DNA of 41,491 bases from Nematocida ironsii (taxonomy: Eukaryota; Microsporidia). The notes below the pieces were generated by a model. It saw nothing but the letters and a program-made list of their open reading frames with translations. It did not search any database and was not told the origin of the DNA. Below, in pieces: positions 9,943 to 21,000 of this stretch (positions are counted from its first letter, which is position 1; each line of letters opens with the position of its first letter). Location of the stretch: positions 1 through 41,491 of the forward strand of contig LTDK01000147.1 of NCBI GenBank assembly GCA_001642415.1. The letters run 5' to 3'. A program made the position numbers and the translations under genes.

Positions 9943-9953
9943 ATAACCCGAAA
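9943..9953. promoter_or_regulatory. TTTCGGGTTAT motif (minus strand)
   Basis: ATAACCCGAAA sits in the 224-bp gap between two convergent genes. It is therefore not obviously upstream of any start codon, unlike most other copies. It may be chance, a downstream element, or a sign that the motif is not purely a promoter site. Confidence 0.35.
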
Positions 9954-10081
9954 AAGCCCAAAATTATACATATATATATCATTATGCCTATAGTAAATAT
10001 AAAAAATACTTAAAGAAATAACATTAAAAAACTAAATTAGCATGTATTACATAAAAATCAAGTTTATACGTGATGTACAGC

Positions 10082-10972
10082 TTAATTATGGGGTATGTAT
10101 TTGGCGAATGTTTTTGAATCTAAATCTAAGTGTGCAGGCAGCCACCCATTTATAGAAGTAATGAGTGCAGAAACTATCAGGATATATACCAATATATTTA
10201 TAGTATATATTATGAACCCTACCCGTTTGTGAGATGACCTACTATACTTAAAAAATATAACACGGAAGTTTTTCTTATTCATAAGAAACAATATGTCAAC
10301 AATTTTAAAAATTATATGCGTAATGTGCATTATTATAAGAAGAATAGATATACTCTTTATAAACATTAAATTCTCTATAAGACCCAGCATTCCACCTATA
10401 GTCAATATTACTAAAAATAGCCCGAAATATACCTGCTGTTTTTTTATATTTAGTATTTGCGATCTTCCTTTAAGTTCAGCAATTGTCATATACTTGATTA
10501 GGATGATGGCATGAAAAAATATATTAAATACAAGGTATAATCCCCGAAATACTAGTTTCCATATTAAGTCTTTAGGATAGGGCAGGATATTCGCAGGGAT
10601 CGCTATATCTCTGACCACTATTTTAATCACTGAGCTTGCCATTACAATGCTCTGAAAGGCTGTAAACACAATTATTGCTGGAATTATAGCATAATTATAG
10701 CAATTTTCTAGTTTTAATATTCGTCTTTTAAATACTTCGATTAAGTACTCGGAATAGCTAAAGGAATCAGCATTTGCATTAAATTCATCAATTTCTACCT
10801 CTTCTGTAGTCATGCTATTTTCTGTATCCATAGTATAGTTCATAAAATCATCAAGCTGAAGAGATTCATTTTCGGATGTAGATAGAAGACTTCTATCAGA
10901 GTTCTTTTTTGATAATTTTGTTTTGTGGGATTCATTGATATTGTGCATTCTTTCTATTTTCTGGTTGTTCAT
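10082..10972 (-). CDS. Five-TM membrane protein, lineage-specific
   Basis: This is a 296-residue protein from ATG 10972. It has a long polar, Ser/Asp/Glu-rich N-terminal tail (1-90), then five hydrophobic segments near 95-119, 140-160, 180-200, 205-231 and 252-273, and a short tail. No transporter signature is visible. The proteins at 11414 and 38043 share the length (263-296 residues), the polar N-tail and five TM segments, so I group them as one topology family, though I see little residue-level identity. The gene is divergent from the one at 11414. The function is unknown. Confidence 0.8.
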   Translation of the reverse strand: MNNQKIERMHNINESHKTKLSKKNSDRSLLSTSENESLQLDDFMNYTMDTENSMTTEEVEIDEFNANADSFSYSEYLIEVFKRRILKLENCYNYAIIPAIIVFTAFQSIVMASSVIKIVVRDIAIPANILPYPKDLIWKLVFRGLYLVFNIFFHAIILIKYMTIAELKGRSQILNIKKQQVYFGLFLVILTIGGMLGLIENLMFIKSISILLIIMHITHIIFKIVDILFLMNKKNFRVIFFKYSRSSHKRVGFIIYTINILVYILIVSALITSINGWLPAHLDLDSKTFAKYIPHN

Positions 10973-11413
10973 TACAAAAATCTTCTTTGTTTTGAATTTA
11001 ATGGGGTTAAGTATTTAGATTATTAATTTTCAGTTGTTTATATTAAATTAATTTGTACTTTACTGTGCATATTATTTATTACATAATTAATTTTAGAGTA
11101 TTATTACATAGTTAGCTTTCATTAAAATTATACAGTATGTTTAAGTCCTTTCTGCTATTTGTTTCTACAGCCGCACTATAAGCACGAGCAACGCCTTAGA
11201 ATATATAGAATATGAGTTTGTGGCATCATCAAAATACTCGAAATATCATTCCTTGTGCCAATAAGCTGCTTTTTATTTAAAACCCTGTTTTTTCTTTAAT
11301 AATGTATATATGGCATACTACAGAATTTCTTTTATAATTTTTATAACGTGTCTTAAATTTGTATTTTTATTCAATGATATAACCCGAAATTATCTTTAAT
11401 TTTTTATATTTAA
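10973..11413. promoter_or_regulatory. Divergent promoter between two five-TM genes
   Basis: This 441-bp AT-rich gap separates head-to-head genes. ATAACCCGAAA (11379-11389) lies 25 bp before the ATG at 11414, followed by TTTAATTTTTTATATTT. It is the copy of the 11-bp motif closest to a + strand start. There is no other gene content. Confidence 0.5.
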
Positions 11414-12205
11414 ATGGATATCGATGTCCTAACAGCTAAAACAACAAATATGTCCACATTGAACATACTAAACCACTCCGCCAAACAAATAGCAGCCGCA
11501 TTGATTAAAATATTCAATGGAAAGCATATATTGGCTAGAACAAATAATAAAATGGATTGGAGGTTTTATTTCCATGAAATAGAAATTAAAGAATTTTGGA
11601 CATGCGATAAATTCTTTGAATTATTGAATGGTATTTTAGATATGATACTTGTTTTATATCTATTTCTTTCAATAATGATGGCTTTGGTGCTCGGATACAT
11701 TGCATTTATTAAAATTGTTTCGTATTTTGATATAAATAGAACCGTGGTTTACTACTTGAAACTTTTTATAAACAAGCCATTCCTAATAAGCACCATTGTT
11801 ATAGCAGTGTATTTTATCATTGAAATTCAGAAAAATTTAATAATTCCACTGTGGCGGTTATGTAAATCGCCAATTCACATCATGCCAATAATTTATGCGC
11901 TACTTATACTGATTTTTCTGGTTATTTATATTCTAATGAAGACTGCTTGGAGGATCATATACGAGAATATGCATGAATACGGGGTAATATATAATAAGCT
12001 TCTAACATTGATGTTTTTTATTATTCTATACTATTTTGCATTTCTAGAAATTCTAAATATTATAGCTAATTCTACAAATAACAGATCAATAATAGAGGTG
12101 ATGATTGGGGTTAATCTTACAATTATGCTTATGGCGAGCACCGTATCTATTTTATGTTACGCTAAAATGAAACCCCGAGATTTTAATACTGTCATGCGTT
12201 CTTAA
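11414..12205 (+). CDS. Five-TM membrane protein, lineage-specific
   Basis: This is a 263-residue protein from an ATG. A polar, partly helical N-terminus (1-70) is followed by hydrophobic segments near 72-100, 122-138, 155-175, 194-217 and 227-250, and a short basic tail. The topology matches the proteins at 10082 and 38043. No catalytic or transport motif is visible. The divergent arrangement with the 10082 gene suggests co-expression or tandem-inverted duplication of an old family. Confidence 0.8.
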   Translation: MDIDVLTAKTTNMSTLNILNHSAKQIAAALIKIFNGKHILARTNNKMDWRFYFHEIEIKEFWTCDKFFELLNGILDMILVLYLFLSIMMALVLGYIAFIKIVSYFDINRTVVYYLKLFINKPFLISTIVIAVYFIIEIQKNLIIPLWRLCKSPIHIMPIIYALLILIFLVIYILMKTAWRIIYENMHEYGVIYNKLLTLMFFIILYYFAFLEILNIIANSTNNRSIIEVMIGVNLTIMLMASTVSILCYAKMKPRDFNTVMRS

Positions 12206-12689
12206 GCATATCTAAATAGCTGGCTAGTGGTAAATACATATTTATTCTATACGCGTATGCAACAGAATACATCTATCCCACTATAAAAATTCCCTTTAAA
12301 AGGCATATAATTAACTTTCAATAATTTCTGTATCATACTTTTAGTAATTATAATACAGAAATTATTTAATTAAATTTGGCATAAAATTATGAGTTATATA
12401 ATGACTAGCAATAAATAAGTGTTAATTACTTGAATGATGCTTATTTAAGCATATTTATAAACTAACACATATTTCACGTAGGCTTTTTATACATAAACAT
12501 ATGCTATCGATTATATAAAATAAAAGGCATATTTATATAAGTTTAATTATATACGTTACATAAAATTATAGATATATGGCAATGTGTAGAGCACATACTT
12601 AATCTAAAGCCATGTATATTCTCTTCTTATTAGATTGTCATACTATACATAGCTATACACTAACTAATTATACTATAATAATACCTTTT
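12206..12689. other. AT-rich spacer, nothing recognised
   Basis: This sequence is strongly A/T, with many TATAAA/TTTATA words and no coding frame or hairpin of note. It ends at the abrupt GC rise of the island that follows. Confidence 0.5.
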
Positions 12690-12739
12690 TCATTTTTTTC
12701 TGACAGGATATTTTTTTAATTTTATTCCTGAATTATAGG

Positions 12740-13210
12740 ATTGATGAAGTGATGGATGGAGGAAGAGCTTAAAGAACAAGGGGGCCACAAGCCGGCTGGC
12801 CCCCACACCGAACACGTAGCCAACCAATCTGGCCACAGGTGATTTTGTTTCGGACTGACCCACATGGCTGAGTGTTTCCAGACCGAACAATGTATTTGTA
12901 TATAGCTGAGAAGTCTCTCGCCCTGTGGATAAAATTTAAATTTCGTTCTCTATTTATACCCCACATATTTCCCACTTCCTCTTTGGGACGCAACTTTTCC
13001 ATTTAGGGTAAGTATACCCCTGCAACCCGACATAACCCGAATATTTGGGCCAATTTCTGGCCATTTTCCTCACTTTTCATACCCCTGCAGCAGAGTTTTT
13101 CGTCAGGTTATTTTTGCGAAGGGGCTCTTCAAAGAAGGCCAAGAATGTATGGCATACGAGAAGGGCAGGAGTAAATGGAGGGGGGGAGTTAGTGAGAGTG
13201 TGCGCGTATA
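12740..13210. ncRNA. GC-rich structured island, candidate non-coding RNA
   Basis: GC content rises sharply here compared with all surrounding DNA, and no convincing protein is encoded. Folding elements by eye: GGGGGCCA (12780-12787) pairs with TGGCCCCC (12797-12804); TTCGGACTGA (12849-12858) pairs with CCAGACCGAA (12878-12887) with one mismatch and one wobble; AGCCA/TGGCC words lie around 12817-12834. ATACCCCTGCA is repeated at 13014 and 13079. The minus strand has a TATAAATA word near 12951-12958. The strand and exact ends are undecided. The opening GGAGGAAGAGC...GGGGCCAC is reminiscent of the 5' part of RNase P RNA, but I could not place the partner regions, so I do not name it. Confidence 0.4.
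12780..12804. other. 8-bp GC hairpin in the structured island
   Basis: GGGGGCCA and TGGCCCCC are perfect complements around a 9-nt loop (CAAGCCGGC). It is the strongest stem in the island. Confidence 0.6.
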
Positions 13211-13266
13211 ATATACAAATTTGTGTGAGTGGATGCAAACATTTCATTATTAACTATGAGTTCTGA

Positions 13267-13829
13267 TAGTGAGAGTATCTATAATTCTAGTATGTGGTGG
13301 AGCATAGAGGTAGACACTCTATATTAGTGTGAATTGACTAGGTATGTAACTTCTATAAGATTATAGGATTATTGCATTTAATATAGTAGTAATAGAAATA
13401 AAAGTATAAAGAAAGAAAAGAAATAAGAAGAAGAAGAAGAAAGAGTTAGAAAGTAAGTGTAATAGAATATACAGGAAGAAATAAAGAACAATAAAGTGCT
13501 TAAAGGACCCATGCTAAAAGTGATTGTATCAAGTTAAGTAAAACAAGACTATTTATAGTATATATGGTTAAAGAGTAAGAGAATGAGGAATTACTGACAA
13601 ATATTTAATAGTTTATAGTTTAAGCACATATAAGACAGAAGGCAATATTAAAATGAAATTAAAATAAATTCTATTTTTATTTATAGAAAAATAACACTAA
13701 AATTAAAGAAAATACTTATTATTCACATACTGTAAGACATAAATAATATTTATTTTTAATAAACTATGACTGCTTCATGTATACTAAATTTATAATATGT
13801 GGTATGCGCGGATTAGCTTCTTGAATAAA
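13267..13829. other. Spacer with a purine tract
   Basis: I see no gene here. A long A/G-only stretch (about 13397-13452, with GAA/AAG runs such as AAGAAGAAGAAGAAGA) makes the strand strongly asymmetric. The rest is ordinary AT-rich spacer. Confidence 0.5.
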
Positions 13830-14059
13830 TGCTCTATATACAGAAAGAAAAAACTGGCCAATGAATTCTATAAATATAAGATGTTAAATAGACTTGGGTA
13901 AACAGAATAAAATATATAGAATATATGGCTTTAGAGAATTCTAAATAGAAATGTCATTTCATATTTAACTTATTAATTATTTCCTTCCGGGGTGTCTTTA
14001 AATCACAAGATCTTTTGGGTTATATAAGAATTTATGATTTATTAAAATGTAAGAACAAT
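13830..14059 (+). promoter_or_regulatory. Conserved 5' leader of family-2 copy A
   Basis: This upstream sequence is matched by the sequence before copy B (17850-18056). The last 75 bp are almost identical in the two: GGGGT(G/A)TCTTTAAATC, then CACAAGATCTTTTGGGTT, then ATATAAGAATTTATGA and a TAAGAACAAT just before the ATG. TTTTGGGTTAT (14013), one change from the 11-bp spacer motif, is included. Two tiny upstream reading frames (ATG ATT TAT TAA, and ATG TAA) are conserved. Because the leader is more alike than the coding parts, I infer a regulatory role. Confidence 0.55.
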
Positions 14060-17000
14060 ATGAAGCAGTTAAGAAAGAAATGCATTATAATTGGATTATT
14101 GTTTATAAGTGTGGAAAGAGCTATATGTGCAGGATTTAAAGCAAAATATAAACAAGATAGAAAAAAGAAAATATTCCGTCCATATGATATAGCAGATTCA
14201 CCAAGCAACAATAGCTCTAGCATAAGTAATAATACACCAATAATACAAGATGTACTCAACAATAATAATTATGTATCACCTGTTATGAATAGCCAACCTA
14301 TGCAAATAGATAACCAGATATTATATATATCCAATCTAATTAAAAAGCCTCATGTTAAAGATAACAATACTGCATGTTCTAGCAATATTAAAAGAGCTTG
14401 CTCTATGGATGTAGATAATCTAGCAACAAATATAATTTCAAAGCCAATAATAGATCTAACATCAGAGCCAGCCTCAAAAATGCCATTAAAAGAAACTTCA
14501 GAACTAACTCTATTCACTACTATTAATCCTCTTAAAGTAGATTCTAATAGTGGCTTAGTTATAACTAGTACATTATATTTTTGTGCTTCTAAAAATCAAT
14601 TTATTATACGAAACTATACGAGTTATATAGAAAGTTTTGAAACTGCAGTGGTTTCAAGCTCAACTGGATCTTTAAAATCTAATAAAAGTATTAAACAGGC
14701 ATACACAATAATTAAAAACTGGGAAAATGACAACGAAACAGATATTTGGACTATGATTAAAAGCACGGGCGTGCAGTTTCTTCTACTAAAGGCCACATTT
14801 CAACAGATAAAAGAAGAAAAATCCATTATTGTTTGCAAACAGCCCAATCCATTATACTATAATGGATTTCTAAATGATCTAGTTGGTTATATTAAAAATC
14901 ATGGTCAAATAATAATATATTATTGTAACAATATTGCTTCTTTACATGCTAATAAGAGAAGAGAAACTCTTGGAGATATCTGGGTAAATAAAGAAGTAAA
15001 TTTGTACTGCTGCTGTAGTGGCATAAATAGTCAAATGGTTATAGAAGGAAAAGAAAAAGATATACAACTTAAAAAAAAGTTGAATATTATTCTTTTAATA
15101 CCAGAAGTATATGAAGACTTCTACAAAATACCAGAGAGTGTAGTTGATAATTTTGTCGAACAAATTAAAACAAAAATAATGGATAGAGACAAAAATAATA
15201 AGCGCAATGATATAGTGGACTCTGCAGATGATTTAAAAATTGAACAGCTACCAGATTTAAAATGCATTGTAACATATCTTATACATACTGCACAGAAAAA
15301 TAAAACATTTGCAGAAAAAGCATACAATAAAATTAAACAAATTAAATTGCATAGAAATTTAATAGGAGATTCTAATGTAATAGAAGTGTATAATTTTGTA
15401 TATACTGTAGTTGGTATTTTTTATAAATATCATGGAATGTCATATAAAGTAACAATGAAACAGAAAGAAATTATTATAAATAGAACACGGCTGATTCATA
15501 TAAATAATATGCATGGAATTCGATCACATAACAAGCTGTTAGGAAAATATAGTTTTAACGCTCAACAACTTTTTAAATCAACTTTAAAAGTAAAAGGCAT
15601 AGATAAAATAGAAAGCAATGGCTCTACCCATGTTATTCATATAGATGATATAAAATACACTAACATATTTTCTGAAAATATCACATTACTAAGCATAAAA
15701 GATCATTATCATGTGCAATTCGTAGATAATGATTGGCATACGGTTACAATGGTTCATCTTCCCTACTACATACATAGACAAAAAAATGGTAAAATTCTGA
15801 ACTATCAGTTTCATACAATTAAAGACATAATAACTTATTTAAAAAGCGCTTTTAATATAAGACTAAGAGATAAAAGATGGGATTTTAAAACAAAAGAAAA
15901 TGATAAAAAAGAGATCATTTACATAAGAGAACAAAGTAAAAGTTGTAAGATTGGAGGTGTGTATCCATTCAAATACAGTAGAAAGGATAAAACTTGGTCG
16001 TTAATAACTGAGGAATCTGATTTAAACAAAACAATACAGACAATAGAAAATGAAAACTGTAATGTAGTATTCTATTACATAAAAGAAGACATTAAAAGAA
16101 TCAAGTTCTGTTTTGCACAATTTGTCTACTCATCTGAAGTAAAAAGTAATGTTAAGGATGATAATATGGATAAGATAAGAATTCCACTATTTCTTCCTAA
16201 GATTATGGTTTCCGGCACTGTGCTTGGACCTTATGACAAGAATAGTATTAATTATAATGCATTTAAATTGCATAAATATAAAGATTTAGTGCCAATTGAC
16301 TACACAGAGATTTATACTCCTCCTCCTTTTAAGACTAATTCAAGTTCCTCTGACCCACAGACAAATGATTCAAGATTGTCAATAATTGAAGCACACATGA
16401 AAGAAAGCGATCTGAATTATGCAATTAAGCACTATTACAGTGACTTCTTTATACGAAATTCAACAGACTTCTATGAAGACCCTCGGTGCTACTGCATGAA
16501 TATTCAACAGGAAATAGATGAGAATGCTTCAAATGTATGTGTAACTTGGAATACAAGAATTTATGAAAGTGTCTATGAGTATACAACATACAAATTTGAC
16601 AGCAGAATACGAGACGAAAGAACATGCATGGGTGTTATTAGTCAACCTGCCCACTCTTCTTTCATTGGCATGCTACAGCGCAAAAATCCTTCTATGAACA
16701 CAGCACTATATGGGCACTGTTTATACAAAAATCGAACTGATATCGACTATAAAACCAGCGTGATCTTTTGTCTTACTATGAAATATCTTTTGAAAAAAAT
16801 GAATGCGTATTTGGTGGATATAAATGCAAAGGATGAAATAATGGATCCTATTTCAGGCGTGATACTCAATAGAAATGACTATAACCAGAAATTCATTCTA
16901 AAAGACATTTCAAATGCTATTAAAAATAGCAAACTACAAGAAATTAGGCACAGCCATGAAGGAATTATATCTATAAGAGACAATAACTACAATGGATGCA

Positions 17001-17077
17001 AATATGGCATTCATTATGATATTTTAAGTGCCTTAATTAAAACCTACCCTATCACACAAAAATTACGTTTACAATAA
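14060..17077 (+). CDS. Large secreted protein, lineage-specific family 2, copy A (intact)
   Basis: This 1005-residue protein starts at ATG 14060; the frame is open upstream to 14015 but has only a TTG there. Residues 1-24 form a signal peptide (MKQLRKK, hydrophobic core IIIGLLFI, ending ICA). A low-complexity Ser/Asn linker follows (about 35-170), then a long folded region. Landmarks shared with copies B and C are ETLGDIWVNKEV or TLGDIY.KNSI, (I)LLIPEVYEDFY, DHYHVQFVDN.WHTVTM.HLP, VYPFKYSR...TWSL(I/V)T, NVVFYYIKEDI, RIPLFLP and YYSDFFI..S.DFYED...CYCMNI. I know no domain with these motifs. The charged His/Asp/Tyr-rich blocks could be binding surfaces, but no active site can be argued. It is probably exported into the host or the parasite envelope; this is inference from the signal peptide and duplication. 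Confidence 0.85.
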   Translation: MKQLRKKCIIIGLLFISVERAICAGFKAKYKQDRKKKIFRPYDIADSPSNNSSSISNNTPIIQDVLNNNNYVSPVMNSQPMQIDNQILYISNLIKKPHVKDNNTACSSNIKRACSMDVDNLATNIISKPIIDLTSEPASKMPLKETSELTLFTTINPLKVDSNSGLVITSTLYFCASKNQFIIRNYTSYIESFETAVVSSSTGSLKSNKSIKQAYTIIKNWENDNETDIWTMIKSTGVQFLLLKATFQQIKEEKSIIVCKQPNPLYYNGFLNDLVGYIKNHGQIIIYYCNNIASLHANKRRETLGDIWVNKEVNLYCCCSGINSQMVIEGKEKDIQLKKKLNIILLIPEVYEDFYKIPESVVDNFVEQIKTKIMDRDKNNKRNDIVDSADDLKIEQLPDLKCIVTYLIHTAQKNKTFAEKAYNKIKQIKLHRNLIGDSNVIEVYNFVYTVVGIFYKYHGMSYKVTMKQKEIIINRTRLIHINNMHGIRSHNKLLGKYSFNAQQLFKSTLKVKGIDKIESNGSTHVIHIDDIKYTNIFSENITLLSIKDHYHVQFVDNDWHTVTMVHLPYYIHRQKNGKILNYQFHTIKDIITYLKSAFNIRLRDKRWDFKTKENDKKEIIYIREQSKSCKIGGVYPFKYSRKDKTWSLITEESDLNKTIQTIENENCNVVFYYIKEDIKRIKFCFAQFVYSSEVKSNVKDDNMDKIRIPLFLPKIMVSGTVLGPYDKNSINYNAFKLHKYKDLVPIDYTEIYTPPPFKTNSSSSDPQTNDSRLSIIEAHMKESDLNYAIKHYYSDFFIRNSTDFYEDPRCYCMNIQQEIDENASNVCVTWNTRIYESVYEYTTYKFDSRIRDERTCMGVISQPAHSSFIGMLQRKNPSMNTALYGHCLYKNRTDIDYKTSVIFCLTMKYLLKKMNAYLVDINAKDEIMDPISGVILNRNDYNQKFILKDISNAIKNSKLQEIRHSHEGIISIRDNNYNGCKYGIHYDILSALIKTYPITQKLRLQ

Positions 17078-17849
17078 CTGAAAAACATCAAAATGACTCT
17101 AAACCTAAAGAAGCCCCGAAAATTATGAACTAAGAAAATACTTTCGCTATAACTACTTATTTATTACATATGCTGCTTAATTGTTCTATTTATAATACTA
17201 CAATATGTATATAAGTATTTATCCCTATATTGCCACTATCCTACACCAATAGCCTAAATATACTGTTTCTAGGTAATTTCTTAATGATCATTTAGTTCTG
17301 CTTCATAAATAGAAAACCCAATTTAATATATTTATACTAGATTATATCGCTATAATATAGATACATCCGATCCTTTGAACTTAGATCAAACACATTATAT
17401 TATACTAATTCAATAAAAATAGTTCATTTAATTTTTGAAATATAATTAGTTGCTATACGTTTCTTAATTTTTATGAAGTGTTGGTAGAAAATATATTATT
17501 TCGAATTCTTATAGATGTTTTTATGTGCTACTGCCTTACATATAATAGTTAAATAATTTTAAATAATTCCTATATTTTATTCTTTTTTTATTTTTCTTAT
17601 AATAAGCTTGTATTCAATGGAATTGGTTTACTGTGCAGTTATTTAAAATTGATTTCATAAAAAAGATTATTAAGATACTTTAATGCTTATTGAATTCCTA
17701 GCCTTTACTTATACCATATGAATTGGTTCATTCTAGTATGGTGTATTAACTATAACTTTGGTTTAATTCACACTGCTGTATTTGTGTAAAAATTCAGATA
17801 ATTTATATACTTCTATAATAACTCCAGTCTTAGTACACAGCAATATTCT
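17078..17849. other. Spacer between family-2 copies A and B
   Basis: This AT-rich spacer has no gene. Only its end joins the duplicated upstream region of copy B. Confidence 0.5.
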
Positions 17850-18056
17850 TTATACAGAAAAAGAAAATAGTCTATGAATTATATAAGATGTTAATGATGT
17901 TATGTAAATGCACTGAAATCTGTATTTCTAGTGAGGTTTAAATAGGAATGTTATTTTTTGTTTAACTTATTAGTTATTTTCTCCTGGGGTATCTTTAAAT
18001 CACAAGATCTTTTGGGTTATATAAGAATTTATGATTTATTAAAATGTAAGAACAAT
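17850..18056 (+). promoter_or_regulatory. Conserved 5' leader of family-2 copy B
   Basis: This is the counterpart of 13830-14059. It shares a TTTATACAGAAA.A motif near its start and the nearly identical final 75 bp, including TTTTGGGTTAT at 18010 and the two mini upstream frames. The duplication that created copies A and B therefore included the promoter and leader. Confidence 0.55.
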
Positions 18057-21000
18057 ATGAAGCATTTAAGAAAGAAATGCATTATAATTGGATTAATATG
18101 TATATGCATAGAAATTGTAATTTGTGCAGGATTTAAAGCAAAATATAAACAAGATAGAAAAAAGGATAAACACTGGCCATATAATATAGAAGATTCGTCT
18201 ATAAACAATAACTCGAGTACAACAACTAGTAGAAGCATAAGTAATCCTCCATTCCTTAAAACTATATTTAACAATAGTAATTATGCATTACCTTCTATGA
18301 ATATCCACTCTATGCAAATAGATGAACAGACACTATCTACATTTAATCCAATTAAATGCCCTCATGATATATGTAAATAATACTGAGCCTTCTATTAATA
18401 TTAAAAAAGCTCTTTATATGGATGTAGATGACGCGAAGAATGGTAAAGAAGATGAATTGGTAACAGGTCTAAATTCAAAATCAGGAATACAGCCAAAAAT
18501 AGGCTATGCCTTAGACCCTGTTTCAAAAAAGCTATCTAAACCAACAATAGTTACTAGTATTAATTCTCTTAATATGAATTCTTCCATTAAGTCTTCTATA
18601 ATTATTACAACATGCCCATGTATGCCTAGAAGCAGATATATTATACGAAATTATACTAACTATATAGAAAACATTGAAAATGTTATTCTAACATCTGCAC
18701 GAAATAGCCTGAAATCAAAAGAAGCAGAAAAAAGTGCAGCTAAAATAATCCAAAATTGGAGGAAGGATGATACAAAAACAGACATCTGGAATGTTATTAG
18801 AAACATGGGAATAAGATTTCTTTTACTAAAATGCGCACTTATCAAAATATTAAATTCAAACAAATCTGATCTTTTTACCCTCCCAAATCCATTATACTAT
18901 AATGGATTTCTAAATGATTTGGTTAATTATATTCAAATACATGGCCAATCAACATATAAATATAAGATTTCTAATTTCTTAAGTACTAATATAAAAAAAG
19001 AAACTCTTGGAGATATCTGGGTAAATAAAGAAGTAAGTTTATACTGTTGCTGTAGTGGCATAAGCAGTCAAATGGCTATAAAAGGGAAAGAAAAGGATAT
19101 ACAACTTATAAAAAAATTGAATACCATTCTTTTAATACCAGAAGTATATGAGGACTTCTACAAACTGTCGCTGGATATAATTAATGAGTTTTTTAATAAA
19201 CTTGAAAGAAAAATAACAAATATGAGTAAAACCAAGATCAACAATACTATATTAGATCATTTAGATGTTTTAAATCATGAATATCTACTCGGCCTAAAAT
19301 ATATTATAGCATATCTTATACATACTGCACAGAAAAATGAAGAATTAGCAAAAGAATCATACAACAAAATTAAAAAAACTAAATTGCCTGGAAGCAATGA
19401 CAAACCCATCGAAGATCTTAATGGAATAGAAGTGTATAATCTAGTACGCAGTACGATTGGCCTGTTTTATAAATATTATGGAGTATCCTATAAATTAAAA
19501 TTAGTACAAAAAGATGCTATTATAAATAGAACTATGTTGGCCCATATAAATAATATATGTAGGGTTCGATCATACTGTATACTACTAGGAGAAAATAGTG
19601 TGAAGACACAAAAATACTTAAAAATCACAGCAGAAATAAAAGCCGTAGATAAAATAGAAGATAATGGCTCTAATCACACAATTGCCATAATAGCCCAGAA
19701 GCAGAGCGATGTAGTTACTGAAAGTATACTAACTATAGAAGACCACTATCATGTGCAATTTGTAGATAACGAATGGCATACAGTTACAATGATTCATCTT
19801 CCATATTTCATAGATAAACAAGAAAATGGCGAAAATTTTAACCATCAGTTTCATAGGATTAAGCATATAGTAGACTATCTAAAAGTTATCTTTGATATAA
19901 GAAGAAGTGGTAAAAATTGTAAGACTGGTGATGTGTATCCATTCAAGTACAGTAGGGTAGATGAAACCTGGTCATTAATAACTGAAGAGCCTGATTTAAA
20001 CAAAACAGTACAGACAATAGAAAATGAAAACTGTAATGTGGTATTCTATTATATAAAAGAAGACATCTATAAAACCAAATTCCGTTTTGCACAATTTTTA
20101 TACTCATCTGAAGTAAAAAATAATGTTAAGGATAATAATATGGATAAGATAAGAATTCCACTGTTTCTTCCTAAATTTATAACCTCTGGGGTTTTTCTAG
20201 GTCCATATGATAAGAATATTATTAATTATAACGTGTTTAAATTGGGTGAATATAAAGATTTAGTGCCAATTGACTATACAGAGATTTATCCTTCTTCTCT
20301 TTTTAATAGTGAAACAAGCTCTTCTGACACGCAGGCAGATGATTTAATATTGCCAGCAGAATTAATAAGGCATATGAAAGAAAGTGATCTAAATTATGCG
20401 ATTAAACACTATTACAGTGACTTCTTTATACGAAATTCAACAGATTTCTATGAAGACCCTCAGTGCTACTGCATGAATATTCAATAGGAAATTGCCAAAG
20501 AAATCGAATGTATGGATATAACTTGGAATACAAGAATTTATGAAAGTGTCTATGAGTATACAACATACAAATTTGACAGCAAAATACGAGATGAAAGAAA
20601 CCATATAAGCACTATTAATCAACCTGTAATTACCTCATTTATTAACATGTTACAGCGTAAAAATCCTTCTATAAACAGTGCACTATATGGTCATTGCCTC
20701 TATAAAAATATAAACACTGACCAGTATAATTCCTCTTCTGTATTCTGCCTTGTTATGAAAGATCTTTTAAGCACACTAAATACTTATTTAATAGACATGA
20801 ATAAAAGTGAAAAAATGAAAGTCTATAGAGTTTTAAATACCATGTTTAAAGGGAAATCTCCATCTTCAGATTTTAATCTAAAAGATATTTCTAGTATGCT
20901 TAATTCTTCTAATATGGATTCAATTAAGACTAGTTCAGATGGATTTATCTCTATAAGAAATAATGACTATAATGGGTGTAAGTATGGCATCCATTATGAT

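Noticed and set aside
12760..13100. RNase P RNA as the identity of the island
   Set aside because: The 5' words are suggestive, but the partner P4 strand and other conserved regions could not be located, so I left it as an unnamed ncRNA candidate.
12690..13266. Open frames of 66-77 residues in the GC-rich island
   Set aside because: They overlap each other on both strands, some lack an ATG, and the composition and hairpins fit a structured RNA better.
18380..18422. A short intron explaining the first break in copy B (a GTAAAT ... AG segment of 37 bp would restore the frame)
   Set aside because: The same sequence aligns with coding sequence in copy A, so a one-base indel is simpler.
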